64,000 bases of DNA. It comes from Odiellus spinosus (lineage: Eukaryota > Arthropoda > Arachnida > Opiliones > Phalangiidae). Position numbers and translations under genes: made by a program. Below the pieces are notes generated by a model. It worked only from the letters and a program-made list of their open reading frames with translations. It was not told the DNA's origin and made no database searches. The stretch spans positions 16,088,601 to 16,152,600 of the forward strand of contig OY987237.1 in assembly GCA_963920705.1 (NCBI GenBank), given 5' to 3'. Positions 1 to 10,696 of this stretch are shown here, piece after piece; the stretch's first letter is position 1; every line of letters starts with the position of its first letter.

Positions 1-110
1 TACAAGGCCTCTATGGGGAACTCAAGTAACCTTCTTTTCTAGCTTAGCAGACGACGTTGTCCGTATCAAATTGTACAGTCAAAGCTAGGCTGCACGCGTA
101 AGAGTATTTT
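1..110. repeat. Fragment of dispersed AGACGACGTTGT element
   Basis: The stretch carries TTCTTTTCTAGCTTAGCAGA, then CGACGTTGT, then TTGTACAGTCAAAGCTAGGC. The same words recur, in either orientation, at about 4420-4500, 16255-16445, 20195-20300, 42345-42450 and 55850-55935. It lies in the intron upstream of the first acyltransferase exon of the window. Confidence 0.6.
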
Positions 111-248
111 ACAGGGGTAAATTATCCACTCAGTTCTCTATCTTTCATAGATCAAATGCTCTCGCAGTGAAGTCTATGGCTTCCTCAAATCTACCCCCTA
201 CTATATGAAAAATATAAGATTTAAAGGTTAATTTGTTATTCTTTTTAG

Positions 249-3200
249 GTTGACGCCCACTTACGCGTTCGTAGTAATGCTTTACGCCACTCTTTTAGAG
301 TTTACGCTAGATGGGCCTTTTAGGCAAGAAGTCGATAATATTCGCGCGTGTTCGACTACGTGGTTTTATAACTTGCTCTACATTTCCAATTTTGCAAAAT
401 TAAACCAACCGGTATTTTTTCTATTATTACTTCCGCGAAAGTAAACAACGCTCCGTAGCTTAGACGATATAGCCAAGCGCGGCCCGCCTAAATTCCCTCT
501 CTCCAGACTCAAAATATCGAGGAAGAGTCTAAATTGCTCGAGCCAGACAGGGGTGATGACTTTTTTGGCTATTTTTAAGTGATGATGAAAAACTGGACCT
601 TACGGGGCGTTGTTTACTTTTATGAGATAAAGTGATGGACTTTTGCTACAAACTATATAAAAAACTCTAAGAGATTGAATCCAGTTTTAACCAGAAGCCG
701 ATGAAACCCTCCTTTGAAGTCTACTACTCCAATGTTCCATATAGCGCTCCTCTCTGTATGGGTAAAATCCACAATTTTACGAGATCGGAGGGGTCCTACT
801 TCATACCCCCTGTCTACGGAAAATTGGAAATTCTCTCTCTCCACAATCGACGACGTTTTTTTGACGTTCTCCAAGGCTGCTAGAGATATTCGCTCGACGA
901 ACTCCCGCTCCGAAAATATCTACCGTTAGGAGGCGTACGAATCGCTCTTTTTGAGAATAACCCATACAGAGAGGGGTTGACAAGACCAGGGAGTAATAGA
1001 CTTCAAAGGAGGGTTTCATCGGCTTCTGTTTTAACGAAAATATTTTTCTTATAGTGTATGGGTTGGGGTTGGTACCTTTCCGTGGATTTCCAATTTTTTC
1101 TGATCAGTCCTACATTCTTGATTTTCCTCAAACGGTAAGAAATTTTTAGCGATTTAAAGGCAAACGTACAAATATATTGAAACGCGTGTAATATGGTCTA
1201 AAAAGCGCCTGTAAAAATAATCACCCAAAAATATTCCACCGTTTTCTCGCAAAGAGGGTTGTAAATTTGCAGAAAAATTTACGTCATTGTCTTCGTCAAA
1301 TGTCTATTACTTAACAAGTTGAACAAGCTATATATATTTACCGTTATATAGTTTTATATAGTTATATTTCCTGTTATATAGCAACCAATCTTCGAGAGAA
1401 AAATGGCGCGAAAATCTCAATTACATTCATTTTAATAAAAGCGCGCGAAAAAAACGTGGTTATATTGAAAAATAACGAATTTTCAGGAGTAAATGATAAA
1501 ACTATAATAGTAAACCCCCGGTTTTTTCTGCTCCATGCTATAATGGTGCATTTTAAATTGTATTGAGCAAAATTTGTTAAAATATTAACAATTTCTAAGC
1601 TGCCATTTAAACTAGTACTCGCGCACTGTTCTAGAAAAAAAGCAGTTTTAGGGCTGGTGGTACTGTTTGCTATCTTTGGCGCGTGCGCGGCCGTCTCTGG
1701 TTGGCAATCATACACGGAGGACATCATGCCGTCGTTGGACAACGCGGGTAACGATATCGAAAACGCTGAGAAGTAAGATTAAACAGACTACTGGACAAGT
1801 ATTGGCGAAAACTCCCTACATACGTATCAGTCAGTTACCCCCAAATAGGTCTGGTTGAGTAATCTACCCCATTAAGAAGGCCCGAAGACAGAAATATCCA
1901 GAACCTAACCCTAAACCTTCGTATATATTTAAATATTATTATAATCTTTTGGAAATTTACTCCAAGGTGACAAAAATTAATAAAAATGAGCTGAACATTG
2001 AGGTTGATAAGGAAATTTCGGCCCAAGCCTGGTTCCTAAAACTATATTGGTGTAGCGAGAACTAATTCAAGCATTTGGACGGGAAATCATCACCCGGGGC
2101 ATTAGATACACTTTCGTTATAAACAATGCCAAAAATACCGAGTATTTGATACGAGTTTCGCCAATTACACCAAAAATTCACGATTAAAATTAAATCTCTG
2201 GTAATTTTCTTCGTACAGAAATTTCAATGACTGGGCGACATACTACGCCCTTACATACACTAGGATCGGACCATTTTTGGTCGGATGCCTATTGGCTTTC
2301 GTTTTTCTTCGTATTCCTAGCGAATTTAAATTGAAAAAGGTACAGTAGCCAAAATATTTAGCAGAGGCAAAGCCGAGGGAAATATGTCGTACCAACCTTT
2401 TTCCAGTTTATTTAGAAATAATTTGCAAACAAAAGTTTATGACTTTATTGCGTAAAAGTAAACAACGCCCCGTAGCTTAATAATATCAGTATTGGTCCGG
2501 GTTTTACGTAAGCGATGGGCTATGAAGTAAAACCATAGTATTAAGCTACGTGGCGTTGTCATAGACTTTTGTCCATAAGCATTCTAGGAGGAAATAAATA
2601 AATGGTGACTGTCTCACGTTAAATTTCTATTTACGTAGATATATTTAGTGATTGGTTGGATTATGGCGGCAGTGTTGAATGTAACGGTGGTTTACGGACT
2701 ATTGAACAAAGAGATTGATCGAACAGGTCGGGCTTTTTATAACACTTTCGCTCGCACTGCATTCGCTACGTCAGTCGCCTGGCTCATATTCGTCTGCGCA
2801 GAAGGATTAGGGGGTAATACGCTCGTTTAACAAATAATTTACAAATTACAGCTCAATTTCTATCAGTGGCGGAATAATCTTTAACGAGTGGCTCGTGTCA
2901 ATTTTATTGTTTTAAATTAATCTAGGGAATGTCTTCTTTCTAATGGCGCAATCGGTTTATGCCTAGGTGTTAGTAAAGAAAAGTTACGGCCATTTTATGA
3001 TAGGGGTCATATTTGCTCTATTTCTATCAGTGGCGAAATAATCTTTAACGAGCTGCTCGTGTCAATTTTATTATTTTAAATTCTTATGCCTTATTTCTCA
3101 ACCAATGGGGCCCAATTTTAACGACCTGTAGGTATTAAAATGATGTTTCTTTCCTATAGGTAAAGTGAATGATATATTATCTTGGAAAATGTGGATTCCG

Positions 3201-4255
3201 CTGGCTCGTTTGTCATTCGGAAGTTACTTGCTGCACCCTTTAATATTACACATTTACTTCGGAACACTAAGATCCCCATTTTATTTTACACTATTTATGA
3301 TGGTAAGTTAATGAAAGTAGACACGGAATCCGCCACTCGATTCAGGGACACTCAGTCTCTCTCCAAAATTGTCCCAAAAAGACTAGTTGATATATTATAA
3401 AATAACCTTGGAAACAGCCAAAAGAGACGTTAAAAAGCACCCGTTTCTATTGAAGATGTTGCCTTTTTTCAAGGTTGGGTCAAAGTATAGGATTATATAT
3501 ACTTTTGACAACCTTGAAAGCAACAAAAAGAGCCGTTAAATATAACAGGGTTGCCACAGATTTTTCATACAAAATTCCCTGACTTTTCCATGTTTTCCCT
3601 GACACCGTTTTTCCTTGACCAATTTAAAGGTTAAAATATAGGTGTTATTTTAGACAGTATACTGTGAGAAAGTATTCATAAAAAACGTGCTTTTCTCAAT
3701 AGGGACTTTCCATAAATGTTTTGAAGGCTCAGACCCCGTATAATAATTTTTACACATATTTATGGAAGCCTCCCTGATCTAACTGAATCCATACTATGAG
3801 ATTAAAAATTTTATTTTTGGATAATATGAAAATTACGAGTTTTCCCTGACTTTTTAGACCAATTTTGAAATTCCCTGACTTTTCCAGGCCTGTCGCAACC
3901 CTGTTATTTCTAGTTTAATAATTGTTATTAATTTTTACTGTTGAATTAGGCCTATTTAAACGATAAGGAATCGATAAAAAAAACCACTTGTTGTTAGGCT
4001 GCATTATCCCTTTAAATTTGCTAACTTAGCGGGAAATCAAGGCCATTTTTGAATCGAGTCAGGTTGCGTGTATACTTTAAAGTCAGGATTATTAATGCTA
4101 AAAGTGACGTTATTTTTCAGGTTCCAATATTTCTGGGCGTCTCTTTTTTATCATACATTCTCTCTGTGGTACTATATTGTCTGGTTGAATACCCGTTTTC
4201 TAGACTACAAAAAAAGCTTCATAATGTCATTGCCAGCTACACAGGTTCCAAATAA
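249..4255 (+). CDS. NRF-6-like acyltransferase 3 family protein, C-terminal seven exons (gene runs off the left edge)
   Basis: This is the C-terminal 317 residues of a multi-pass membrane protein of the acyltransferase-3 family, of the kind typified by nematode nrf-6 (nose resistant to fluoxetine) and its arthropod relatives. Exons by splice site and phase: 249-411, 1055-1134, 1635-1772, 2219-2339, 2639-2813, 3160-3302 and 4121-4255, ending in TAA; every junction is GT-AG and keeps frame. Family-like blocks, in order, are LTPTYAFVVMLYATL, NLLYISNF, CMGWGWYLSVDFQFFLISP, TRIGPFLVGCLLAF, IGWIMAAVLN, ARTAFATSVAWLIF, WIPLARLSFGSYLLHPL and LSYILSVVLYCLVEYP. Hydrophobic segments alternate as expected of several membrane helices. 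The N-terminal half, including the extracellular NRF domain, would lie left of the window. Family members are thought to move lipids or acyl groups at membranes; the substrate here is unknown. Several introns contain MITEs. Confidence 0.88.
425..648. mobile_element. MITE family A copy in acyltransferase intron
   Basis: The left end reads AAAGTAAACAACGCTCCGTAG and the right end GGGGCGTTGTTTACTTTTAT followed by a GATGGACTTTTG tail, forming terminal inverted repeats. Related copies are at 2428-2576, 18619-18910, 23809-24104, about 36348-36555 and 59045-60310. The shared internal word GCGCGGCCCGCCTAAATT helps recognise the family. No transposase is present. Confidence 0.65.
691..1030. mobile_element. 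MITE with long terminal inverted repeats just upstream of an exon
   Basis: CAGAAGCCGATGAAACCCTC at the left recurs as its reverse complement at the right, and the arms continue through CTCTCTGTATGGGT. Because of the inverted repeat, the open frames at 701 (+) and 1019 (-) both begin with MKPSFEVYYS; these are not genes. The right end lies about 25 bp before the exon that starts at 1055. Confidence 0.7.
2428..2576. mobile_element. MITE family A, short copy
   Basis: This is a short palindromic copy. AAAAGTAAACAACGCCCCGT and AGCTTAAT at the left are mirrored by ATTAAGCTACGTGGCGTTGT and ATAGACTTTTG at the right. It sits in the intron between the acyltransferase exons ending at 2339 and starting at 2639. 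Confidence 0.6.
3402..3545. repeat. Dispersed AACCTTGGAAACAGC repeat
   Basis: The segment contains AACCTTGGAAACAGCCAAAA, AGCACCCGTTTCTATTGAAG and CTTTTTTCAAGGTTGG. The same arrangement recurs at about 48297-48480. The halves are imperfect inverted repeats of each other (CAAGGTTGG versus CCAACCTT), so a small MITE is likely. Confidence 0.5.
3546..3903. mobile_element. CAGGGTT...AACCCTG element (family D) in last acyltransferase intron
   Basis: It begins CAGGGTTGCC and ends GCAACCCTG. Just inside each end are repeats of TTCCCTGACTTTTCC. Similar elements are at 24428-24785, 38929-39536 and 59165-60074. No coding capacity is seen. Confidence 0.65.
3945..4020. repeat. Solo end of MITE family B
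   Basis: AGGCCTATTTAAACGATAAG followed by TTGTTGTTAGGCTGCATTAT and CCCTTTAAA matches the right end of the TTAA MITE family seen complete at 37954-38358. Confidence 0.5.
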
Positions 4256-5648
4256 ACATTGGTAGAATTTAAAAGAAGAATAATATGCCTAAAATTACGG
4301 GTGACTCCTTAGAAGTTCAAATTAAAATTATGAAAACTTATTTACATTAAAAATGCGAAAGGTTTGACGGCTAACTGGTTTTCCCAGTTGTGATACCATA
4401 AGTTAAAGCGATTTTTAAAACCCCTTTAAAGTCGACTTCTTTTCTAGCTTAGCAGACGACGTTATAAGGGTAACAAATTTCGATTTTAGGCCAAATTACA
4501 ATCAATAAAATGTTAGGAACATCTCCAAATTAGGCCTTAACTTATTTTTGTGAAAATTCTGTCAGATAAGATAGCTAGCATCTGATTATCTTGAATTTTA
4601 ATTATATCTAAGACGTATAGTTTGAACTTTGACTGGCTTTCAACATTGACAAATAAAACTATTGAATTACCTTTGGTAGAGCCAATACGGGGAGAAGAAC
4701 TTAGGCTTCTTAGCATGATCACATTCTTAATTCAAATGAAAACACAGATTCTAATGCTATCCTCTTCATTTGTTCTTTGTTAAAAAAAATCCACTTTTAG
4801 GCCTTCTATCATTAATTTTGATTGAACTTGATTGTGATTCGAACTCCGGGGGTCATTCCGTTTACAAAATATTATTCCAACAAAAGAAATCGTTGACTCA
4901 CAACTTTGATATTCGAGGTATACACTATCCTTTTTGGTTAGGCTTAAAATTTAACTCAAGAGTTGAGAGCGCGAAACCGTTTTTTCCGTCGTTCCTTTTT
5001 ATAACGCGACCATATTATCTAAACCTCAGTAACAAAGGTGTGTCAGCGTCCAAAATTCACATTACTTCGTTCGCGAAAACCGAAAACTTAAAATTGGCGC
5101 TAGACTAACACCATAATGGTGGAAACATTTTCAGTCTGAACTTTCAACTTTAACCTCTTGATCACGAGCGCGTAGTCGAGTAGGCTCAAGGTTAGTAGAA
5201 ATCCGCTATATAGGAGTAGGCTATGGTAACACACAGAAGGGTTGTACCGGAGACGGAAATTGGTGACCCAGAATAAGCCGGTTTACAGGTTTACAGGTTT
5301 ATTGGTTGCCGTATTAAGTACACCCTTTTTTAACAGGGCGGCTCACCACTATGGGTGGGAGCGCAGCAAAAAAATACAAATAAATAAAAGAAAAGAAAAT
5401 AAAAATAAAGTTTACGGATATACCGAAAGTGATCATATTAATTATTTAACTACACTTAACTATATTGATATTGAACTATATTGATATTGATATCCGCCAT
5501 TAATTAGCCTGTCTCACTGTCTATCAAGTTCTTAACTTTAGGCATACTTATAGTCAATTAATTATAGATGTTAGCCCAACTATTCACAAAATACACAGTA
5601 CTCAGTATACCACTCAGGAGGCCTATAGAAAAACACTATATGGTATAA
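4256..5648. other. No convincing gene; intergenic between acyltransferase gene and LINE
   Basis: It holds a fragment of the AGACGACGTTGT repeat (about 4420-4500), an A-rich stretch near 5370-5410 and a short direct repeat of CTATATTGATATTGA near 5460-5490. An open frame of 112 codons at 4770-5108 resembles nothing I recognise and has no splice or composition support. The repeats near 5460 may mark the 3' end of the LINE, but I could not fix its boundary. Confidence 0.5.
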
Positions 5649-8600
5649 TCATGAGCGAAGAGCATTCTTCTTTTTCTTCCAGGTAGACAGCACCCTCTTC
5701 ACTTCATTTGGGCACCAAGGTTGGTCAGTCAGGCCCAGAATTTCCGGGATTGAGAGATGGGCGACACTATTCCTCCACACGATGATAGAAGGCTCTTCCA
5801 GCGACGAACATTCCAGGAGTATATGCGCTATGTTCTCAACCGGTGCACCGCATAAGCGGCATCTAGGATCAATGCCAATGAGTTGTTCCTGGCGCGCGCC
5901 GGTTAGGAGCGAGCCAGATCTAGCTTGAAACAAAAGGCCACTATCCCAAGAGCCATCATAGCAGAGTTCGACTGCCGGGGTCAACTTTGCGCTATAATGA
6001 CTAAGGCTGCGCTTTTGTAATACCATGGCATGCCAATTTACTGTCGCTGCCTTATTCACTTCACGTGTGACCTTATTTGCCCAATCCACGTAGGAAGTTG
6101 CGCTACCTCTAGCAGATCCTCGTCCGTACGCTCGATCGAGTTGAGCGACACGCCTAGTCCACTCCGTACTTATTCCACATTCGCGTATATATTGGTAGAG
6201 TCTCCTAGTTAGGTTACGAGGCGGCAGGAACTTCAGCCAACCCAGGTAGCATAATTTGCTTCGAGCCTCTCGAGTTCTTAGAGACGACCAGCCCATTTCT
6301 CCATCTACTGCTATGTTGGCCGCGAACGGGCCCGCGTTAAGTGCCGTTCTCCCCACTGTCCTCTGACTTCTCTCCAATATATCTATAGTGGGTTGCGAGA
6401 AGGCCAAAACTTCATTTGCGTAGGTAATGACCGGAACCCCAATAGATTTCCATAATGTTCGACCCACCGTGTATTTATTGTAAGAATTTTCCGCCATGTT
6501 ACGCACCGCCCACCGAAGATTCACGCTTTTACGTTTTATGATTTTCTCCATTTCGCTTAGATGATGATCTGTCGACGTGAAAGTTACTCCAAGGTAGCAA
6601 AACGATTCAGTAGGACTAAGTTTGCCTCCTTGCAAAGTATACACGGAGGAGTGGTAAGGGCTGTGAAACGACATGGAGTGGGATTTTTCCACACTAAAAA
6701 CCAGTTTCCTATTGTTACCAAATTCTGAACATATGTCCAGCATCCTTTGGAGGGTTGCCTCATTATTAGCGAATAAAACTATATCATCCGCATAGAGAAG
6801 ACAAGGTATTGTTAGTTTCAACTCGGCGGTAATGGGCCCCCTCAGTTCAGCCCCTACTCCAGCTTGCTCAATCTCCCACGCTAGGTCGTCAATGAACGTT
6901 ACAAAAAGCAACGGCGATAAGGGGCACCCCTGGCGCAGGCCCACATAGCTTTGCACCACCGGGCAAGTGACGTCGTTCAACTGGAATCTGTACTCACAGG
7001 TGGAGTACAATTCCTTAATATCGGCTATCAGACAGAGTGGAATCTCTTTCTGTCTCATGACGTCCCAAAGTAGTCCCCTATCCACACTGTCATAAGCTTT
7101 CTTTATATCCAGAAACGCTACTTCAAGCCGGGTACACTGCTTATTGGCGAGTTCAATTAGGTGACTTATTATAAACAGGTGATCAGCTATTCGTCGGTTT
7201 GGTCGGAACCCTCCCTGCGCCTCGTGTAGAGTAGAGTTCAATTCAAGATGCATCGATAACCTGTTCTTTAAGAGCATAGAGTAGAGTTTGTACATGGTAG
7301 AAGTGACAGCAATAGGGCGGAACGAGTCTAACTCAGACTCGTCCTTACCCTTGCCTTTATAGATCAGGGAGACCCGTGCCATGAGCCAATCGCGTGGGAT
7401 ATCATTCCTTTCTTTGATATCATTAAAAATGGCGCAAAGACATTGGCGAGCTTTAGGACCCAGACATTTCAGAGATTCACCAAAAATATCATCTAGGCCG
7501 CCTGCCTTACCTAATTTAAGCTTACTAAGACCCTGTTGTAACTCTTCCACCAGGAAAGGCTCTGACCCATCTGCATCCTCAGGGTGAACTAAACTGGGCT
7601 GGAACGTTTTGGTGGATTTGTCAATTGAACTCGCCGACGCTGGGGGGTTAAGCAGTTCGTATTCCAAGTCTCGTACATACTCAACAATTCTGTCGGCTAT
7701 GGCCTGCCGGGTCAAAAGAAGCCGACCATCTCTATCACGGACACCCTTAGGCTGACGAACCAATTGCTGCCCTTTCTTCCGCAGGTGCTTGAGGAATCTC
7801 CAAAACTTTCGGCCTTTATCTTTAGCTGACTTTGTAATGCTGGCCTCAATTTGACGATTGTGTATACGCGTTTTTTTTGAAATAAGTATCTTTACCGCAG
7901 TTTTAGCAGCTAGATAGGCCCGCCACTTCTCTTTAACCTGGTCTGGGCTTTCCCTACGCATTATGGAATGACGATGTTCCTTATTTGCTATTTTCCGTTG
8001 CCGGATGCCTTCCTTAATCTCGTCATCCCACCATGGTTTGGGTTTGAAGCCCCCCCTTATCGGGCCCCCTACGACTTTAGTTTTTACGTTTCGCTTTAGA
8101 ATCTCATACATAGTTGCAACAAAATCAGCGTAAGACTGCACCCCTTCCATACTTTTCTCCATTTCCGCGGAGTACCTCTGCAGAGCTTCGTCATCGTCAA
8201 ATCGCCAACAGACTCTTTTGTTTCTAATCTGAATAGGGTTGGGACTCTGTGGACTCGTTACGGGCGTTTTTATTGCAACAAAAATACTAGCATGGTCACT
8301 AGCCACACTTCGTACTCGATCTTCGTCAATCTGGATATTAATTAGGGAATCCACTAAAGGCTCTGCGAGGAGCACATAATCAATAGCAGATTGCGAAGAA
8401 GGTCCCCTCCATGTATACACACCCTCACACTGCGGGAGCAGGTTACCAATAGCCAGATTATGTGTATCGGAAAATTCCTTAAAACGCCTGCCACTGTAGT
8501 CCTCAGTGCCAGTCTCGGCAATATGAGCATTGAAATCTCCCATGATACATACATTTGCGCCCTTCTCGCAGAGGGTCACCATATCCTTTGCCATACATTT

Positions 8601-9449
8601 GTATATGGTTTCAGTGCGAGCCTTGGCCGCAGCAGACTCGCCCGCAGCACAATAAATCAACGCAAATACTACGTTCGCTACACCATCTACCGTAAACCAC
8701 ATATGATCCCGACAGTTCAAGAGCGGCGTTACCTTAGTGGTTTCAGGAAAAAGCACCCCAATACCACCCCCTTTAGTATCCTTATCAATCCTATTGACAC
8801 CAACCCAGCAAAATCCATCAGGGATAGTTGGAGTCTCCCCTCCCCTTAGGTGGGTCTCGGTCATCCCAAAGAAATGTAGCTTCTGGTCCGTCATTATACT
8901 AGCCAATTCTTCCCATTTGGCCTGGGATCGGGCACCTTGGACATTACCAAAACCAAACTGTAGGGTGCTGGGGGACTTCGCCTTCTGGCTGGTACGTTTG
9001 CCTCTTCGGCAAGATTTCCTCAAGGTACCCCCCGCGGGTGGAGACAATGGGTCACAGTTATCCCCCACTTTACTACTGACGTGTTCAGGGCACGGGGCGG
9101 ACTCCAACAGGCGTAGAGCAATATTGTATTCTGGACACATTTCTTTATTAATAGTAGGATTATTATAATTAATGGGACATTCTGTATTTCGCATAATATC
9201 AGGATCACGATCCAACAAATTCCCAGAAGAAGGTAGGTCATAATCATCTCGTTGAACATGAGAGTACACTCTGGACTCTAAAGGGCTTAATTCAGAAGAG
9301 AACTGGAGTGGCTCCTGTCGAAGGACGCTAGTCCGAATTTCACCCTTAATGGTCCTACTTACATTAGGACCCAGCAAGTTCTGAGAAAACGTTAGATCGG
9401 AATTGACAGTTTGTTCATCATCAAAATTTAAAGTTATTAAAGTACTCAT
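5649..9449 (-). CDS. LINE ORF2: endonuclease-reverse transcriptase, 1266 aa
   Basis: This is the enzyme that nicks target DNA and copies the element RNA into it. Residues about 165-395 form the APE endonuclease, with NVQG (169-172), TETHL (197-201), GDFNAH (304-309), IDYVL (356-360) and SDHA (384-387). Reverse transcriptase spans about 640-920, with FLDIKKAYDSVD (779-790), LRQGCPLSPLLF (838-849) and the catalytic YADDI (886-890). A CX2C...HX4C knuckle (CRLCGAPVENIAHILLEC) sits near the C-terminus. The start chosen is the ATG that overlaps the ORF1 stop. The first 160 residues are low-similarity and rich in Ser and Pro. It is uninterrupted, which is unusual for a random LINE copy. Confidence 0.93.
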   Translation of the reverse strand: MSTLITLNFDDEQTVNSDLTFSQNLLGPNVSRTIKGEIRTSVLRQEPLQFSSELSPLESRVYSHVQRDDYDLPSSGNLLDRDPDIMRNTECPINYNNPTINKEMCPEYNIALRLLESAPCPEHVSSKVGDNCDPLSPPAGGTLRKSCRRGKRTSQKAKSPSTLQFGFGNVQGARSQAKWEELASIMTDQKLHFFGMTETHLRGGETPTIPDGFCWVGVNRIDKDTKGGGIGVLFPETTKVTPLLNCRDHMWFTVDGVANVVFALIYCAAGESAAAKARTETIYKCMAKDMVTLCEKGANVCIMGDFNAHIAETGTEDYSGRRFKEFSDTHNLAIGNLLPQCEGVYTWRGPSSQSAIDYVLLAEPLVDSLINIQIDEDRVRSVASDHASIFVAIKTPVTSPQSPNPIQIRNKRVCWRFDDDEALQRYSAEMEKSMEGVQSYADFVATMYEILKRNVKTKVVGGPIRGGFKPKPWWDDEIKEGIRQRKIANKEHRHSIMRRESPDQVKEKWRAYLAAKTAVKILISKKTRIHNRQIEASITKSAKDKGRKFWRFLKHLRKKGQQLVRQPKGVRDRDGRLLLTRQAIADRIVEYVRDLEYELLNPPASASSIDKSTKTFQPSLVHPEDADGSEPFLVEELQQGLSKLKLGKAGGLDDIFGESLKCLGPKARQCLCAIFNDIKERNDIPRDWLMARVSLIYKGKGKDESELDSFRPIAVTSTMYKLYSMLLKNRLSMHLELNSTLHEAQGGFRPNRRIADHLFIISHLIELANKQCTRLEVAFLDIKKAYDSVDRGLLWDVMRQKEIPLCLIADIKELYSTCEYRFQLNDVTCPVVQSYVGLRQGCPLSPLLFVTFIDDLAWEIEQAGVGAELRGPITAELKLTIPCLLYADDIVLFANNEATLQRMLDICSEFGNNRKLVFSVEKSHSMSFHSPYHSSVYTLQGGKLSPTESFCYLGVTFTSTDHHLSEMEKIIKRKSVNLRWAVRNMAENSYNKYTVGRTLWKSIGVPVITYANEVLAFSQPTIDILERSQRTVGRTALNAGPFAANIAVDGEMGWSSLRTREARSKLCYLGWLKFLPPRNLTRRLYQYIRECGISTEWTRRVAQLDRAYGRGSARGSATSYVDWANKVTREVNKAATVNWHAMVLQKRSLSHYSAKLTPAVELCYDGSWDSGLLFQARSGSLLTGARQEQLIGIDPRCRLCGAPVENIAHILLECSSLEEPSIIVWRNSVAHLSIPEILGLTDQPWCPNEVKRVLSTWKKKKNALRS

Positions 9450-10696
9450 TGGTTGGAGCGGGTCGTCTCTGGACGACCCCCCTTCCCGTTTTTTGAGCGT
9501 TCACTAGAGTTTTGAGCGATATTTTGTTCTTGTATCTGCGATGGGGCCTGACCATCTATTTGACTTGGTCGGAAAGTACGGCCCTTCCCCCTAAACGACT
9601 GTCGGCGTAGTTGGTAGCTTAGCCTCTGGATAAGGGGCCGGTCTGGCGCCAGATATCCTTCATGGCGATCCTCCGGTCTCGAGGCTCGTAAGTTACGGAC
9701 TTCCTGGAGGATACGGTTTCGAGATTCGACGGAGTCTAGTTTGAGTTTTAATGGGCATCGTTTCAAGGTCTTACTGCGCCCCACCCGGCATATTTCAAGC
9801 ACTTTGAACTCAGACTCTATGGCATAATGAGTGCGTATCCATTCCTCGGCCTGGTCTGTATTATCAATGACATCGTTAACGCCAAAGGCCATGAGATTTT
9901 GTGAAAGGTCCTCAATATGGTTATCCCTCGTGGGTTGGGTTTGAAGGGCTAGGAGCTTTTCTTTTTGGTCCTCTAGTTGGAGTTGAAGAGAGCTCATATT
10001 TTCAGTGAAAATGGCCAAACTTTGATGAATCTCTCTCGTAGTAGAACTACTCAGCGCCTGCTCAGATTCAATGTCCTCCAGTCGGCGCGAAATAACTGCA
10101 TCGCGGTGGTCTAAGTCTGTATTTATCTTAGCTTGGAATTTAATCAAACATTGCTCCATATTATCCCGAATAGCGTTATTTAGAGATTCAAATTTGGCAA
10201 ACACTTCGGTCTGTTGGGCACCTAATTTACGATCAATAACCATTTCAAGAGCAGACATCATAGTAGCGAGCGTAAAGCCCTGTGGCGGGGAGTCATTATC
10301 CTCTATACGGCGAGATAGCTCTAGTTGTGAACCGCTCTGCGCAACACTCGAAGGAACCATATGAGTTTCTTTCATTACCACTGAAGATGCGGGAGATTCC
10401 GTATTGGCACAGGCACTGCAGTGAAATGTGGTGGTAATTTGTTTTGATAACTTCCTACCTGCGCCATCCCCCTCCGGTTTTATACCAACGCATTCCACAT
10501 GGAACCAAAACCCGCAGTGGTTACACTGAATCCACAAATTTGGGATATTCGAACCCTTATTAGCTGGGCAGTCTTCCTCCTTGCACTTAGCACAGAGATT
10601 ATCATCGTGAACAAGTTTACCATGTCGACGGCCTGTTGAAGCAAGCTTCTGAGACATCACACACACTTTCCCGCCAACACCGCGCGTGGCAAACAA
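9446..10696 (-). CDS. LINE ORF1: PHD-finger/coiled-coil nucleic-acid-binding protein, 416 aa
   Basis: This is the likely RNA-binding, particle-forming protein of the element. A PHD-like zinc finger lies near residues 35-97, with the ligand pattern CAKC, CNHC, WFHVEC and CSAC. A Glu/Gln/Leu-rich stretch around 195-265 looks like a coiled coil. It is followed by an RRM-like segment around 270-350 (ending KLKLDSVESRNRILQEVRN) and a basic C-terminus rich in Arg, Gln and Gly. PHD-type fingers in ORF1 are known from some CR1-, L2- and I-like LINEs. The stop is TGA inside the ATGA shared with ORF2, which suggests termination-reinitiation for ORF2 translation. Confidence 0.88.
   Translation of the reverse strand: MFATRGVGGKVCVMSQKLASTGRRHGKLVHDDNLCAKCKEEDCPANKGSNIPNLWIQCNHCGFWFHVECVGIKPEGDGAGRKLSKQITTTFHCSACANTESPASSVVMKETHMVPSSVAQSGSQLELSRRIEDNDSPPQGFTLATMMSALEMVIDRKLGAQQTEVFAKFESLNNAIRDNMEQCLIKFQAKINTDLDHRDAVISRRLEDIESEQALSSSTTREIHQSLAIFTENMSSLQLQLEDQKEKLLALQTQPTRDNHIEDLSQNLMAFGVNDVIDNTDQAEEWIRTHYAIESEFKVLEICRVGRSKTLKRCPLKLKLDSVESRNRILQEVRNLRASRPEDRHEGYLAPDRPLIQRLSYQLRRQSFRGKGRTFRPSQIDGQAPSQIQEQNIAQNSSERSKNGKGGRPETTRSNQ

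Larger units (their letters stand above)
5649..10696 (-). mobile_element. APE-type non-LTR retrotransposon (LINE), both ORFs intact
   Basis: Two adjoining minus-strand ORFs make up the coding part. ORF1 has a PHD-like finger, a coiled coil and an RRM-like region; ORF2 has an apurinic-type endonuclease, a reverse transcriptase and a C-terminal zinc knuckle. No RNase H domain is apparent. The layout suits the broad CR1/L2/jockey/Ingi range of LINEs; I cannot place the clade by eye. The ORFs overlap as ATGA, where the TGA that ends ORF1 shares its bases with the ATG of ORF2. The 5' UTR lies above 10697 and the 3' end below 5649; no clear poly-A tail or target duplication was found. With no stops or frameshifts the insertion is probably young. 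Confidence 0.93.

Noticed and set aside
8391-9168. Plus-strand frames of 152 and 143 codons opposite the LINE
   Set aside because: They are antisense shadows of LINE ORF2.
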